Shown here: positions 1 through 9,006 of the stretch, piece after piece
How the letters are laid out: each line of letters starts with the position of its first letter
Position numbering within the stretch: position 1 is the stretch's first letter
Assembly: GCA_001247695.2 (NCBI GenBank)
Contig: LGRX02024801.1
Span: forward strand, 1 to 35,665
Direction: 5' to 3'
Source: Cymbomonas tetramitiformis
Lineage: Eukaryota > Chlorophyta > Pyramimonadophyceae > Pyramimonadales > Pyramimonadaceae
Length of the DNA stretch: 35,665 nucleotides
Notes under the pieces: generated by a model
Databases searched by the model: none
What the model was told of the DNA's origin: nothing
The model's input: only the letters and a program-made list of their open reading frames with translations
Position numbers and translations under genes: made by a program

Positions 1-2
1 AA

Positions 3-2054
3 CATGAATTGCATCATACTATCACATGGGTGATAATGCTTTGGGCATGTCATAGTAATATATCAATGGAACAATTTTTGAAATGGGTATCTCAAAAGGA
101 TGACGATAGAAAGCGACTTGAAAGGTACGAAGACTATTGGAATCGATCGAAGGATTCCTTCAATCCCGGCGATAACTTTATCAAGAATTTACTCTTACGA
201 TTCTATCCAAAGTTGTTTGAATATGGTCGAAATTGTGTGAACTTTATTGAAAATTGTAATGTAGAAACAAACATGTATATGAATGATGAAAGATATCTAT
301 CTTGCGAAGACATTCATCAAGCATTGGAACAATCACCAATTATATACCTTACATCGTACATGGGGGTTGGCAAGACTAAAGCGACTATCAACTATCTTGA
401 TAAATATGAAAAACAATCGAGTATCATGTGGTATAGTCCAAGAATATCCTATGCCAACAACGTTACATTTCGGTTAAATCATTTGGGTTTCAAAAACTAC
501 AAGTCATTCAAACCGAAAGACCCGAAGATTACCAAAGAGAAACGATTAACCATGTCTATGGAAAGTCAATATAAAGTCATTGATCCATTTGCTGACCAAG
601 AAAAAGCATTTGATATCATCGTTTTGGATGAATTAGAAACTTTCAAACAGGTATTGATAAATGACACAACACACCATAAACATCCTCCGGAAAACTGGCG
701 AGTGTTTCTCCAATTGATGAGGAATGCCAAAAAGATAATCATAATGGATGCCTTTCCTCATAAAGCTATGATAGAATGGCTTGGCTTATTGCGACCTGAA
801 AGAGTGCTAACACTTGGTAATGAGTTCATTCCACCATCACAAAGGGTCATCAAGTACGATAACAAAGATGTATGGAGGCAATCTCTCATCGATGAATTGA
901 ACAAAGGATACAACATCACTCTCTTCTATCCATACAAAACTGACTTCAAAAAAGGAAAAGGCATCTATTGTTATGGAATGGATACATTCAAAGATATCAT
1001 TTTACAAGAGACCAATTTGGAAAAAGATGATATCATGTGCTATCATGCTATGAGCGATGACAACGATAAACAAACGACTTGTGATGTAGATACCGTTTGG
1101 TCGACAAAACGATTAATCATTAGCAATGTATCGATCACCGTCGGTGTTAATTATGAACGATTGCATTTTCACAAGAAGTTTGCCTTTCTCGACCCAAATA
1201 CCGTAGAACCGAGAAACTTCTTCCAAAACCTGGGGAGAGTGAGACAATACCATACCAATGAATTACATCTATTCTATAAGAAGTATGAAAAGTCCTCCGT
1301 AACCAAAGGGTTTACGATGCCATACAATGCACCCGATTGTCCAATCTATCGAAAATTAGCATTCATATATCAAGAAGAAATCTTAGCAAGGAACGACTCG
1401 GTGTATAGTTACTTTTTTGAAAAATGTGGTTATATCAATTTTGAGATGTATAATGGATCAAAGGAAATCGTTTGGAATAAATTGGACGAGTTCAATGCCA
1501 CGGCGTATTTTGCATATGGAAACATCGAAAATACTGATATTGTAGATATACATGAAAAACTGAACCCATTGGTATATAAGAATCAATCATCAATGACCGA
1601 TAAGCTTCAAATAGCCAAGTATCATTTTCAAAATCAATTTGAAGAAAACATACCCGAGCATTTCGTCAAGGATTTGTGGAATAGAAAATTGATCAACTTT
1701 GTTCGAAAATTCAAAATGTTCTATCAAAACGAAGATCATATACTATGGAGTTTGTTTTATCAAAATGGAGCGATTGATACCTTAGAGTTACCAAACAATC
1801 CATATTGGAACATCGATATAGAGAAATTCAAAGAATTCTTTATGATAGGATTTACGGGCTCAAAGATATACCCAAGTGTTATTTGTAAAGCATTAAATGC
1901 ATACTTCGGAACAGATGTATACTCGATCGAGAGAGATACAAAAGGTAAGCGTATTCGATTTCGTCTCCCCGGAAGTAACAAAATTGTTGATAAATATGTA
2001 CATACAAGAAAGTGGAATCATTTTGTACCAGCAATAAGACAATTTCTAAAATAG
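3..2054 (+). CDS. Origin-binding-protein-like SF2 helicase, 5' truncated by window
   Basis: The open frame runs off the left edge, so the N-terminus is missing; the first in-window initiator-like codon (TTG at 9) is not a credible start. Helicase motifs are visible, numbered from codon 9: Walker A GVGKT near residues 119-123, Walker B DELE near 207-210, IIIMDAF near 243-249, and motif VI QNLGRVRQ near 406-413. The pattern resembles the herpesvirus origin-binding-protein helicases (Herpes_ori_bp family) found in large DNA viruses. The segment before Walker A (WACHSNISMEQFLKWVS onward) resembles a PriCT-type primase C-terminal region, so the missing part may be an archaeo-eukaryotic primase; that is inference. 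Role: probable DNA unwinding or initiation in viral replication. It ends 1 bp before the first 61-bp palindrome. Confidence 0.75.
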   Translation, partial: HELHHTITWVIMLWACHSNISMEQFLKWVSQKDDDRKRLERYEDYWNRSKDSFNPGDNFIKNLLLRFYPKLFEYGRNCVNFIENCNVETNMYMNDERYLSCEDIHQALEQSPIIYLTSYMGVGKTKATINYLDKYEKQSSIMWYSPRISYANNVTFRLNHLGFKNYKSFKPKDPKITKEKRLTMSMESQYKVIDPFADQEKAFDIIVLDELETFKQVLINDTTHHKHPPENWRVFLQLMRNAKKIIIMDAFPHKAMIEWLGLLRPERVLTLGNEFIPPSQRVIKYDNKDVWRQSLIDELNKGYNITLFYPYKTDFKKGKGIYCYGMDTFKDIILQETNLEKDDIMCYHAMSDDNDKQTTCDVDTVWSTKRLIISNVSITVGVNYERLHFHKKFAFLDPNTVEPRNFFQNLGRVRQYHTNELHLFYKKYEKSSVTKGFTMPYNAPDCPIYRKLAFIYQEEILARNDSVYSYFFEKCGYINFEMYNGSKEIVWNKLDEFNATAYFAYGNIENTDIVDIHEKLNPLVYKNQSSMTDKLQIAKYHFQNQFEENIPEHFVKDLWNRKLINFVRKFKMFYQNEDHILWSLFYQNGAIDTLELPNNPYWNIDIEKFKEFFMIGFTGSKIYPSVICKALNAYFGTDVYSIERDTKGKRIRFRLPGSNKIVDKYVHTRKWNHFVPAIRQFLK

Positions 2055-2115
2055 CGTTAAATGTATCCAAAACACTAATATACATAATATAATTCAATAT
2101 TGGAAACATTTAACG
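2055..2115 (+). repeat. 61-bp palindromic element, copy 1 (forward)
   Basis: The arms are CGTTAAATGTATCC and GGAAACATTTAACG, 13 of 14 bases complementary, around an asymmetric AT-rich core (ACTAATATA...ATTCAATAT). The element lies between the 3' end of the helicase gene and the 5' end of the SET gene. It is one of seven copies with identical length. Confidence 0.9.
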
Positions 2116-2129
2116 TTCTATACTATAAG

Positions 2130-2597
2130 ATGAAACGCACACCGTGTCAACGATGTATCGCTATCAAAAAGGATGGACAACGATGTAAGAACATGACATG
2201 CAAATGGTCACCAATGTGTTACGCTCATAGACAAGTCAATGTACAAGACAGTACTATAGCCGACTCAGGTCAAGGTGGATTTGCAAGAGTTGATTTAAAA
2301 AAAGGTACCATGGTAGGACGATATACCGTGGGCACGATCAAACTTGATGCTGATCAGTTGCCACCGATGAATGATAGAACTCACATTTGGCAAAAGAATG
2401 CCAATACATTCTTTGATGCTGAAAAAACCAACTCAATAGCCGGCAAATACAATAGTTGTACAGCACGAGATGCAAAACGAACCGGTTGTTCTCAGAATGC
2501 CAAAATAAATTCTGTTGGAAATGTGAAGCTTACGAAGAATGTTAAGAAGGGTGCCGAGATCTTCGTCCCGTATGGAAAAGATTATTGGAATAGATAG
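2130..2597 (+). CDS. SET-domain protein with N-terminal Cys cluster
   Basis: A protein of 155 residues from the ATG at 2130, which directly follows a TATACTATAAG motif; an in-frame TTG at 2100 lies inside the palindrome and is unlikely to be the start. The N-terminus has a Cys/His cluster (CQRC, then C, C, and CYAH within the first 40 residues), probably zinc-binding. The rest fits a minimal SET fold: STIADSGQGGFARVDLKKG at the start, NSC in the middle, and the terminal pair NVKKGAEIFVPYGKDYW, matching the GEEI...YG..YW ending of SET methyltransferases. The expected activity is lysine methylation. The target could be host or viral chromatin proteins; this is inference. No post-SET cysteines are seen. 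Confidence 0.72.
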   Translation: MKRTPCQRCIAIKKDGQRCKNMTCKWSPMCYAHRQVNVQDSTIADSGQGGFARVDLKKGTMVGRYTVGTIKLDADQLPPMNDRTHIWQKNANTFFDAEKTNSIAGKYNSCTARDAKRTGCSQNAKINSVGNVKLTKNVKKGAEIFVPYGKDYWNR

Positions 2598-2603
2598 TAT
2601 CTG

Positions 2604-2765
2604 ATGCCAACGACATTTTATGATTTACCAAAAGAACTTCAAGATAAAATATATTTTATGAAATATCAATTAGAGCTCAAGGACCGTCCGACAATTGACA
2701 TTGAAGAGCTTAAAATATGGCGGGATTTTTTTGGTCTACTTGACTTGGAACAATCCATTCATTGA
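2604..2765 (+). CDS. Small 53-residue hypothetical protein
   Basis: A short frame begins 7 nt after the SET gene with ATG at 2604 and ends at TGA 2763-2765, overlapping the 3' end of the convergent ATPase gene by 56 bp. The start of the product (MPTTFYDLPKELQDKIYFM) has the LP.ELQ.KI pattern seen in many short helical proteins of large DNA viruses and faintly like an F-box start. No function is assignable. It fills the only gap between the SET and ATPase genes, which supports it being real. Confidence 0.5.
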   Translation: MPTTFYDLPKELQDKIYFMKYQLELKDRPTIDIEELKIWRDFFGLLDLEQSIH

Positions 2766-3645
2766 AATTCCTTCTGAACATACTTAAGTGACTCGGTTTT
2801 CGATGCAGATCGACAAAAAGAAAATCGTGAGGCCCTTGTATAGCCTGGTTGTACACCGAGTTGAACTCCTCGATTGGTATCTCGCCACTAACTTCTGATC
2901 CAATTTGGTCAATCTCTTTTTGATTCTTGTTGCGGAACACTAACATATGTGTAAGGTTGCCTCGTATAGATTTTAACAGTCCGCCGCTCGAGCTCGTGTA
3001 ATTTTGTGTGGCGAACAACAATGTCACTCCAAGGGCCCCGTCCTTCAGTTTCCCAAGATGTCTATGTTTGATGACCATGTTGCTGAGCTTACTCGATGGT
3101 CTCATCATGTCGGTGTCTTGTGTATCATCAAAGAAGGCGGCGATTACTGGCCGTTTGCCACCATACTTGTGTTGTGGAGGAAGAATATTACCATTCTCAT
3201 CTCCAAATTCCAATAGCAATTCACCCGGAATCTCGTAGATACTGATGTTATGATTGTTTAACATTTTCATTAACTTCTTATACCGTTCCATCTTCTCTTG
3301 ATATTCATCGTACTCTTGAGCTTCGGTATCAAGGATGCCTTCAATCTGATTTGGAACATCGACGGTAGGTTCTAATATATCACCTTCATCAAGCGGTAAG
3401 TCTTTGTAATAATGCATATTGTTATGATATGTTGGTGACACTAAGATAAGTCTGTCTAAAGCATTATTTTGTTTCATCAATCTTAATAGATGTGTGAGAC
3501 TACAACTCTTTCCTGTCCCGCGTTTCGCACAGGCTAAGATAACCCCGTGCAATTGAATGAAATCATCGGGTGTGTCAATTGGAAACGCTGAACTCTTCGG
3601 TACTTGAATATCATATGATTTATCTTTGAGTTTCTGAAACTGCAT
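2710..3645 (-). CDS. A32-like genome-packaging ATPase (FtsK/HerA superfamily)
   Basis: A protein of 311 residues. Walker A is AKRGTGKS at about 40-47 and Walker B is IAAFFDDT at about 168-175, with the acidic pair followed by a DT..D stretch. Downstream, RHLGKLKDGALGVTLLFATQNY supplies the polar sensor strand (ATQN) typical of A32/FtsK-type packaging ATPases. The expected role is pumping viral DNA into preformed capsids; this is a hallmark protein of Polintons, virophages and nucleocytoviruses. The frame is intact. The ATG at 3643-3645 is preceded on its strand by TTATAGTAT, and the gene starts 3 nt after the stop of the next gene upstream, so the two probably form one transcription unit. Confidence 0.85.
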   Translation of the reverse strand: MQFQKLKDKSYDIQVPKSSAFPIDTPDDFIQLHGVILACAKRGTGKSCSLTHLLRLMKQNNALDRLILVSPTYHNNMHYYKDLPLDEGDILEPTVDVPNQIEGILDTEAQEYDEYQEKMERYKKLMKMLNNHNISIYEIPGELLLEFGDENGNILPPQHKYGGKRPVIAAFFDDTQDTDMMRPSSKLSNMVIKHRHLGKLKDGALGVTLLFATQNYTSSSGGLLKSIRGNLTHMLVFRNKNQKEIDQIGSEVSGEIPIEEFNSVYNQAIQGPHDFLFVDLHRKPSHLSMFRRNFNEWIVPSQVDQKNPAIF

Positions 3646-3648
3646 ATA

Positions 3649-4125
3649 CTATAACGATAGAAATAGACTAGAGTAAGCCTTATCATAACCCGGGTCCATT
3701 TCCGCGTCTTTCTTACGAGGTGGTGGTGATTGTGATTCAACTCGGCTTTGCTTTCGTCTAGTAGACTTCCTAACGATCACTTCAGGCTCTTCTTCCGATT
3801 GAGAGCTATCAGATTCAACGATGACTACCTGCTTTTTCGGTTTCTTCTTAGGGGCTTTTGGTTTCTTGACAACGATATGTTCCACTTCTGGTTCGGGTTC
3901 GGGTTCGGAATCTAACTGAGGTTCTGGCTGAGGAGATTTTGTCGTTGCCTTCTTAATCGTCTCTTGTGCGTCGGCAACTTTTTGAGATTCCTTAAGTTGT
4001 TCGGCCATCTTGACATCTTGTTTTTGTTTGGCTTTGGCTTGGCGAGTGGCCAGAGCTTTCTCTCTCATCAATCGTAGGCGTTCAAGTGTATCTGGATCGG
4101 TAATTTTCTGACCTTTAACTGGCAT
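3649..4125 (-). CDS. Charged low-complexity protein upstream of packaging ATPase
   Basis: A protein of 158 residues with no recognised domain. The first 60 residues are rich in Lys, Gln, Ala and Arg and probably helical or coiled-coil. A Pro-Glu repeat stretch (PQPEPQLDSEPEPEPEVE) follows, then a lysine-rich KKPKAPKKKPKK tract resembling a nuclear localisation or DNA-binding tail, then a serine/acidic stretch. Such charged proteins occur next to packaging ATPases and may be core or DNA-condensing proteins, but that is inference. It is transcribed in tandem with the ATPase. Its 5' side faces the divergent gene at 4277 across palindrome copy 2. Confidence 0.65.
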   Translation of the reverse strand: MPVKGQKITDPDTLERLRLMREKALATRQAKAKQKQDVKMAEQLKESQKVADAQETIKKATTKSPQPEPQLDSEPEPEPEVEHIVVKKPKAPKKKPKKQVVIVESDSSQSEEEPEVIVRKSTRRKQSRVESQSPPPRKKDAEMDPGYDKAYSSLFLSL

Positions 4126-4189
4126 TAAGTAACTATAAGATACCCTAAGAAATAAAATTTCTTGATCTGACCTAAGACAATCGCTAATA

Positions 4190-4250
4190 CGTTAAATGTT
4201 GTCAATATTGAATTATATTATATATATTACTGATCGGGATACATTTAACG
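4190..4250 (-). repeat. 61-bp palindromic element, copy 2 (reverse)
   Basis: The same element in the opposite orientation: the reverse complement aligns without gaps to copy 1, including the CAATATTGAATTATATTA core. It lies between two divergent genes, so its position here would suit a promoter, unlike the other copies. Confidence 0.9.
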
Positions 4251-4276
4251 CTATTTTATATTAGTATAGTATATAC

Positions 4277-4735
4277 ATGACCAAGGAGGCTTGGATTACA
4301 AAACTAAGGCAATGTGCTCAAGAATATAGACAAGAACACGGAATAAAAAAGAAGGGTAAAATGACACAAGGAGATAAATTGAAAAGCTTGCGTGGTCGTC
4401 CGGTCGTTAAAAAGCCGAAGGCAAAAAGTATAACCGCCTTAGACCATGGAACCCCGAGCGGACAGCCAATCTACCAACAGCCCGTCAAAGATGCTGCTTT
4501 GCCGACCAAAGCACCTCGTAGGATATCTCCTATCATGGTAGCACCGTTAGACAAAACGAGCACTGGTACAATAACGGGTGACCCAGTATTTCAACGACCT
4601 ACCGAAGACTGCGAAGAGTACACCGGTGTTTCAAATTATCGAAAAGCTATTGATGATATTGAGAAACGTATAAAAATGAAAAAACAAATGAAAAAACAAA
4701 TGAAAAAAAGTCGCGGTGATGCCACAAAAATATAA
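4277..4735 (+). CDS. Hypothetical basic protein
   Basis: A protein of 152 residues. A lysine-rich N-terminal third (EHGIKKKGKMTQGDKLKS, then VVKKPKAKS) is followed by a proline- and threonine-rich middle and a C-terminal KMKKQMKKQMKKS repeat encoded by a short tandem AAAACAAATG duplication. No family is recognised. The ATG follows TTAGTATAGTATATAC, the strongest copy of the promoter-like motif in the element. It lies 18 bp upstream of the polymerase gene on the same strand. A small DNA-binding or virion protein is possible but not shown. Confidence 0.6.
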   Translation: MTKEAWITKLRQCAQEYRQEHGIKKKGKMTQGDKLKSLRGRPVVKKPKAKSITALDHGTPSGQPIYQQPVKDAALPTKAPRRISPIMVAPLDKTSTGTITGDPVFQRPTEDCEEYTGVSNYRKAIDDIEKRIKMKKQMKKQMKKSRGDATKI

Positions 4736-4753
4736 TTTATATAGTATAGGAAG

Positions 4754-7700
4754 ATGCCCCCTAAATTGAGAAAGCAAAATCCTGAGGCACGCCATAAGCT
4801 CACTGCTGCAGATTGGGAAGACTTACAAAGTAAAAATTTAAGTGGTGACGATCGGACGACAGCCATACGTGATTACAAGAAGAAGTATCGGAAATCAAAA
4901 GAGAAGGTTGAGAAAGTTACAAGACGACAATGGACCAAGATAGGTAAAAAGCCTGCTAAAGAACAAAATAGACTTGATGAAATCAATAAGTATACCGTCG
5001 GAGATTCTAAAAGACATATCAAGAAATTCAGTACCGATGTTGAAAAACTTAAGGTTCCCTTTACAACGTTTCTTGAAAGAGCTGGTCCCGATGGTAGCAG
5101 TTTAAACTATTGGTTACCTGATAAATCAAAAGGAACTCAACAAATTTCGATGAGAGCTGTGTTCGAGGATGGGACCACATCCAAGTGGGTCAAAGGTTCA
5201 GATCGCCAAGATGTGATGACGAAATTTGAAGAGATGCTGCAAAGTCCGAAGGGTGGAGATAGCAGCAAAAAGTCGGTCGAGGTTGCCAAAGATATCGAAG
5301 TTGAATATTACTCTTCCAAACCACCAGAAGGTAAAGGTAGCAAATGTACGGCAGCTCCGAAGAATAGTGTTGAATTGCGATTGAAGCAATGTGTGATTAA
5401 GATTGAATCTCGCAACAATTGTGGTATCAAATCTTTGGAACTTTTACATAGGAAAACAAAATTAGATAAGATGTTGAGTGATAATCTTATAAAAAAGAAT
5501 CAATATGAAAACAAATGGAAGCAACTCAAAAGAGATGCCAGCAATCATAGAGGCAATATTTCAACAATATCTAATCAGCTGCGTTTGAAATTGTTTCCGA
5601 AAATGGATCAAAATGGAATCAACATAGAAGACTTTTCTATTTTAGAAAAACATTATGAAACTAATATATTTGTGTGGGGTATCACTGAAAGACTTGGTGG
5701 TGATCCAATCATGTATTACCCGCCGTACTTTAACGAACACAATGACTATTCAAGTTATAATGATAGTCATCACATACTCTTACATGACAATCACTATGAA
5801 CCGATTACAAGGATTGATTGCTTCAAAGGCAAGACCTATAGACCATCATGTTCTCAATGCAAGTCTCAGAAATGCATCTTTGCAAACAAGGATACACGAT
5901 TGTCATCAGGCAATAAACAATGGCATCATTGTGAAATATGCAATCGTAAGTTTATGAATGAAGAGTGTTATCATCTTCATAAGGAATTGGTGACCTGTGC
6001 TAATGTACACAAATGTAAATTATGTAATGTTATCTTTAATTCTAAAGAGAAACATATATGTGGATACAAGTCATGTCCTAATTGTAAGATCGTTTGTAAT
6101 CTGCATGAGCACAAGTGTTACATGACCAAGGTTGAGCCGAAATCCATATTGGACTATAAAACCATTGTTTGTTTTGATTTTGAAACAATGAATGACAACG
6201 GCAGATTGATTGTTAATCATTGCGAGAGCCAATATCACGACGGTTCGTTTGTCATTCACAAAACAATAGATGACTTTCTGGAATGGGTATATTTGAAAAA
6301 CATGATAATCATACCTTCGTCGCCCATTGCGGGAGTCGCTTCGATTTCCGATTAATAGTAGAACATATCATCAATGTCCAAAGAAAGCCTCCACAAGATA
6401 TATTATATACTGGTGCCGACATTCTATGTATGAAAGTTGGAAACGTGAGGTTCATTGACTCATATATGTTTATGTCAAGACCATTACATGCTCTTCCGGA
6501 AATGTTCGGTTTTGAACATGAAATCACGAAGGGATATTATCCACATCTTTTCAATACAAAAGAGAACGAACACTACATGGGTCTTTATCCCGATATCAAA
6601 TATTACAATCCAGAAATCTTACAACCCGAAGCTTATACAAAGTTATATCATTGGTGGTTTGAGAAAAAGAGTAAATGTTGTATTTTTGAACATCCAAAAG
6701 AGCTTGCGAGATATTGTCACGATGATGTTACGATTCTTCGTCGAGCTGTCTTCGCTTTCAGAGATTGTTTTCTGAAGATTACCGATAACAAGTTTGATCC
6801 ATTCAGTTATTTGACATTAGCTCAATTGGCGGTGAACATATGGAGAAATGAGTGTATGCCCAAGGACTCGGTGGGTATACTACAATCACTGACCAAATCG
6901 CAGAATGCCTCTATCAAAGAGAATCAATGGTTGGACTATATAGTACACACAACGTCGGCGAAGCTTGTCATAGATTTGGATGGTAAACGAAACTATAAAC
7001 TCAAAGATACGGGGTTACACATATATGTAGATGGATTTGATAAGAACACAAACACCGTATATGAATTTCTTGGTAGTTGGTTTCACGCCGATTTGAAGAA
7101 ATATCACAAAGATGATATTCAGTATCAACAGGGTCGGAGATCGGGCATGACATTTGGCGAAGTTAATCGACAAACCATGAAACGATTAGAGGACATCAAG
7201 GCAGCTGGCTACAATCTTGTATATATATGGGAATCGGACTGGGATTCACAAGTGGCTCAATTGAAGACTTCACATGTTGGAAATGCATTCTTAGATAGAC
7301 AAATTTTAGCTTCTCCCATTCATGATAGAGACTCCTATCATGGTGCAAGAGTTGATTTAGGCAAGTTGTTTTATAAATGCAAAGACAATGAATATATCAG
7401 ATATCAAGACTTCAACTCTATGTATCCTTCGGTAATGAAGACCAAACGGTTCCCGAAAGGGCACCCGGAGATTATTAGAGATGTTAAATCCCTTGATATT
7501 CATGGATACTTTGGATTGATTAAATGTAAGATACTACCAAATAAACATTTGAAGTTTGGTGTGTTACCGCACGTTACGAACAAATTGATCTTTCCGTTGT
7601 ATGAAATGGTCGGAACATGGACCACGGTGGAATTGGAGAAGGCTATTGAAAAGGGATATGAGATTCTTGACATCTATGAAATTAAACATTGGAAGGAGAC

Positions 7701-8631
7701 TACAACTGATTTGTTCGGTGCATACATTGATAAGTTTTTGAAACTTAAGACTGAATCGTCGGGACCACCTGATGGTGACATAGATACATTCATAAAAGAC
7801 TTTGAATTTCATGAAGGTATCAAGTTAGACAAACGAAACATCAAATACAATCCAGGTATGAGACAAGTTGCTAAAGACATGCAAAATATATTATAAGGAA
7901 AACTCGGTGAACGATCAAACAAATCTAAAAGTAAGGTCATTCAGAACCCAGGTGAGTTCTACAATACAATCAGTAATAAAAGGTACGATTGTAAATATGA
8001 GTTTATTGGATCTGAAGAGAATGAGATGGTATTGATGAATTTTACCGAGAATTCTGATGTGTATGCCGACACACGGTTTTCAACGAACGAGGTGTTGGCC
8101 GCGTTCATAACCAGCTATGGACGATTGAAATTGTACGAGCTGATAGAAGCCACCGGGTTCTCAAACGTATTATACTTTGATACTGATTCTATTATATATA
8201 TAGAAACTGAAGAGAACCATCATATATATCACGGGACTGGTTATAGACAGCCATGGTTAGGTTATCTTAAGTGTGAGCTTCAAGGATTGGAAAAAGAACA
8301 TGGTAAGTGTATTGAATTCCTGAGCACTGGACCAAAGTCATACAGCCTGAAGTTCGCCGATGAATATTGTATGACCAAGATAAAAGGTTTCTCTTTGAGT
8401 ACTGAAAACCTAGAACATATCAATCATAATGTTATGAAAAATATGATTCTAAATCAAAGGAACGACCCAGTCAAAATGAGTAACCTTGTTATCAGACATC
8501 AATCAAAAAGCAACAATCACAGATTGTTGCCATTAGGGTTAGAAGTCAGATCGGAATCTAAGACATTTAATTTCAGTTATGACAAAGGAAACATTGATTG
8601 GACGACATGGGACATTTTGCCATTGTCGTAA
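4754..8631 (+). pseudogene. polB: Polinton-type protein-primed DNA polymerase B, frameshifted and with a stop in motif B
   Basis: About 1,290 codons are spread over two frames. In order: a lysine-rich N-terminal region; a Cys/His cluster (about 5850-6120, repeated CxxC units); exonuclease motif I VCFDFETM; exonuclease motif II HCGSRFDF; a segment typical of Polinton and linear-plasmid polymerases (TVYEFLGSWFHADL...YIWESDW); motif A DFNSMYPSVM; motif B K-DMQ-N-IL-stop-GKLGER; and motif C YFDTDSIIYIE. Two lesions are visible. First, an extra TA dinucleotide within 6288-6291 shifts the frame just before exonuclease motif II. Second, TAA at 7894-7896 occupies the conserved tyrosine position of Kx3NSxYG, after which the same frame stays open to 8631. 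Catalytic motifs A and C are intact. Expected role when whole: replication of the viral genome. Confidence 0.87.
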
Positions 8632-8634
8632 AAG

Positions 8635-8695
8635 CGGTAAATGTTTCCAAAACACTAATATATATAATATAATTCAATTCTGGCAACATTTAACG
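8635..8695 (+). repeat. 61-bp palindromic element, copy 3 (forward)
   Basis: The left arm is CGGTAAATGTTTCC and the right arm GGCAACATTTAACG. It lies between the 3' ends of two convergent genes, the polymerase and the small protein at 8696, filling the whole gap. Its right end touches the TAG stop of the minus-strand gene. Confidence 0.9.
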
Positions 8696-8974
8696 CTACC
8701 ATAATAATCGATCTGCATAGTATCCATTGCTACCGACGACATTGCGGTCTTTCTTGTGTCTAATTTTGTACAACCGACGTCGTTCATCGGCATACTCTTT
8801 ACCCTTAGTGGCCATGTATGTAGGGTAATCAGAAGCACCTCGCTGTCCGACCTGAGCGATCAATTTACCATCCTTGAAAACATCAATCTTTTTGCTTTGA
8901 TTATTTGATGGGCTGATCTTAACACCGAGTTTCCGTGCTTGACTTTTTGTGTAAGCTTTGATTTGATAAGTCAT
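8696..8974 (-). CDS. Small basic protein resembling the DUF5754 family of large viruses
   Basis: A protein of 92 residues starting MTYQIKAYTKSQARKLGVK and ending with GSNGYYADRLLW. The pattern IKAYTK.QA..LGV..., KKIDVFKDGKLIAQVG, DYPTY...KGKEYA..RR..YKIRHKKDRNV..S.GYYAD..LW matches, from memory, short conserved proteins of algal giant viruses and Polinton-like viruses (DUF5754). Function is unknown; the high basic content suggests nucleic-acid binding. It is divergent from the integrase gene, 32 bp away. Confidence 0.7.
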   Translation of the reverse strand: MTYQIKAYTKSQARKLGVKISPSNNQSKKIDVFKDGKLIAQVGQRGASDYPTYMATKGKEYADERRRLYKIRHKKDRNVVGSNGYYADRLLW

Positions 8975-9006
8975 TGTATACTATATGTAATACTATATTA
9001 TATAGT
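8975..9006. promoter_or_regulatory. Compact divergent promoter
   Basis: Only 32 bp separate the two start codons. The interval is nearly all A/T and contains TATACTATA and TATATAGT, giving the TATAGTATA-like motif on both strands. Untranslated leaders must be very short. Confidence 0.5.

Noticed and set aside
2055..2115. Likeness of the 61-bp palindromes to integron attC sites (GTTAAAT and ATTTAAC fit GTTRRRY and RYYYAAC)
   Set aside because: The two half-sites are in the reverse order compared with attC, the core is unlike one, and no tyrosine recombinase of the integron type is visible. The fit is probably chance in an AT-rich arm.
3004..3238. Plus-strand frames inside the packaging ATPase
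   Set aside because: Shadows of the minus-strand gene, which has clear Walker motifs.
6283..8631. Treating the polymerase as three separate genes
   Set aside because: Exonuclease and polymerase motifs run in normal order across the breaks, the later two parts share one frame, and no promoter-like motif precedes the inner starts.
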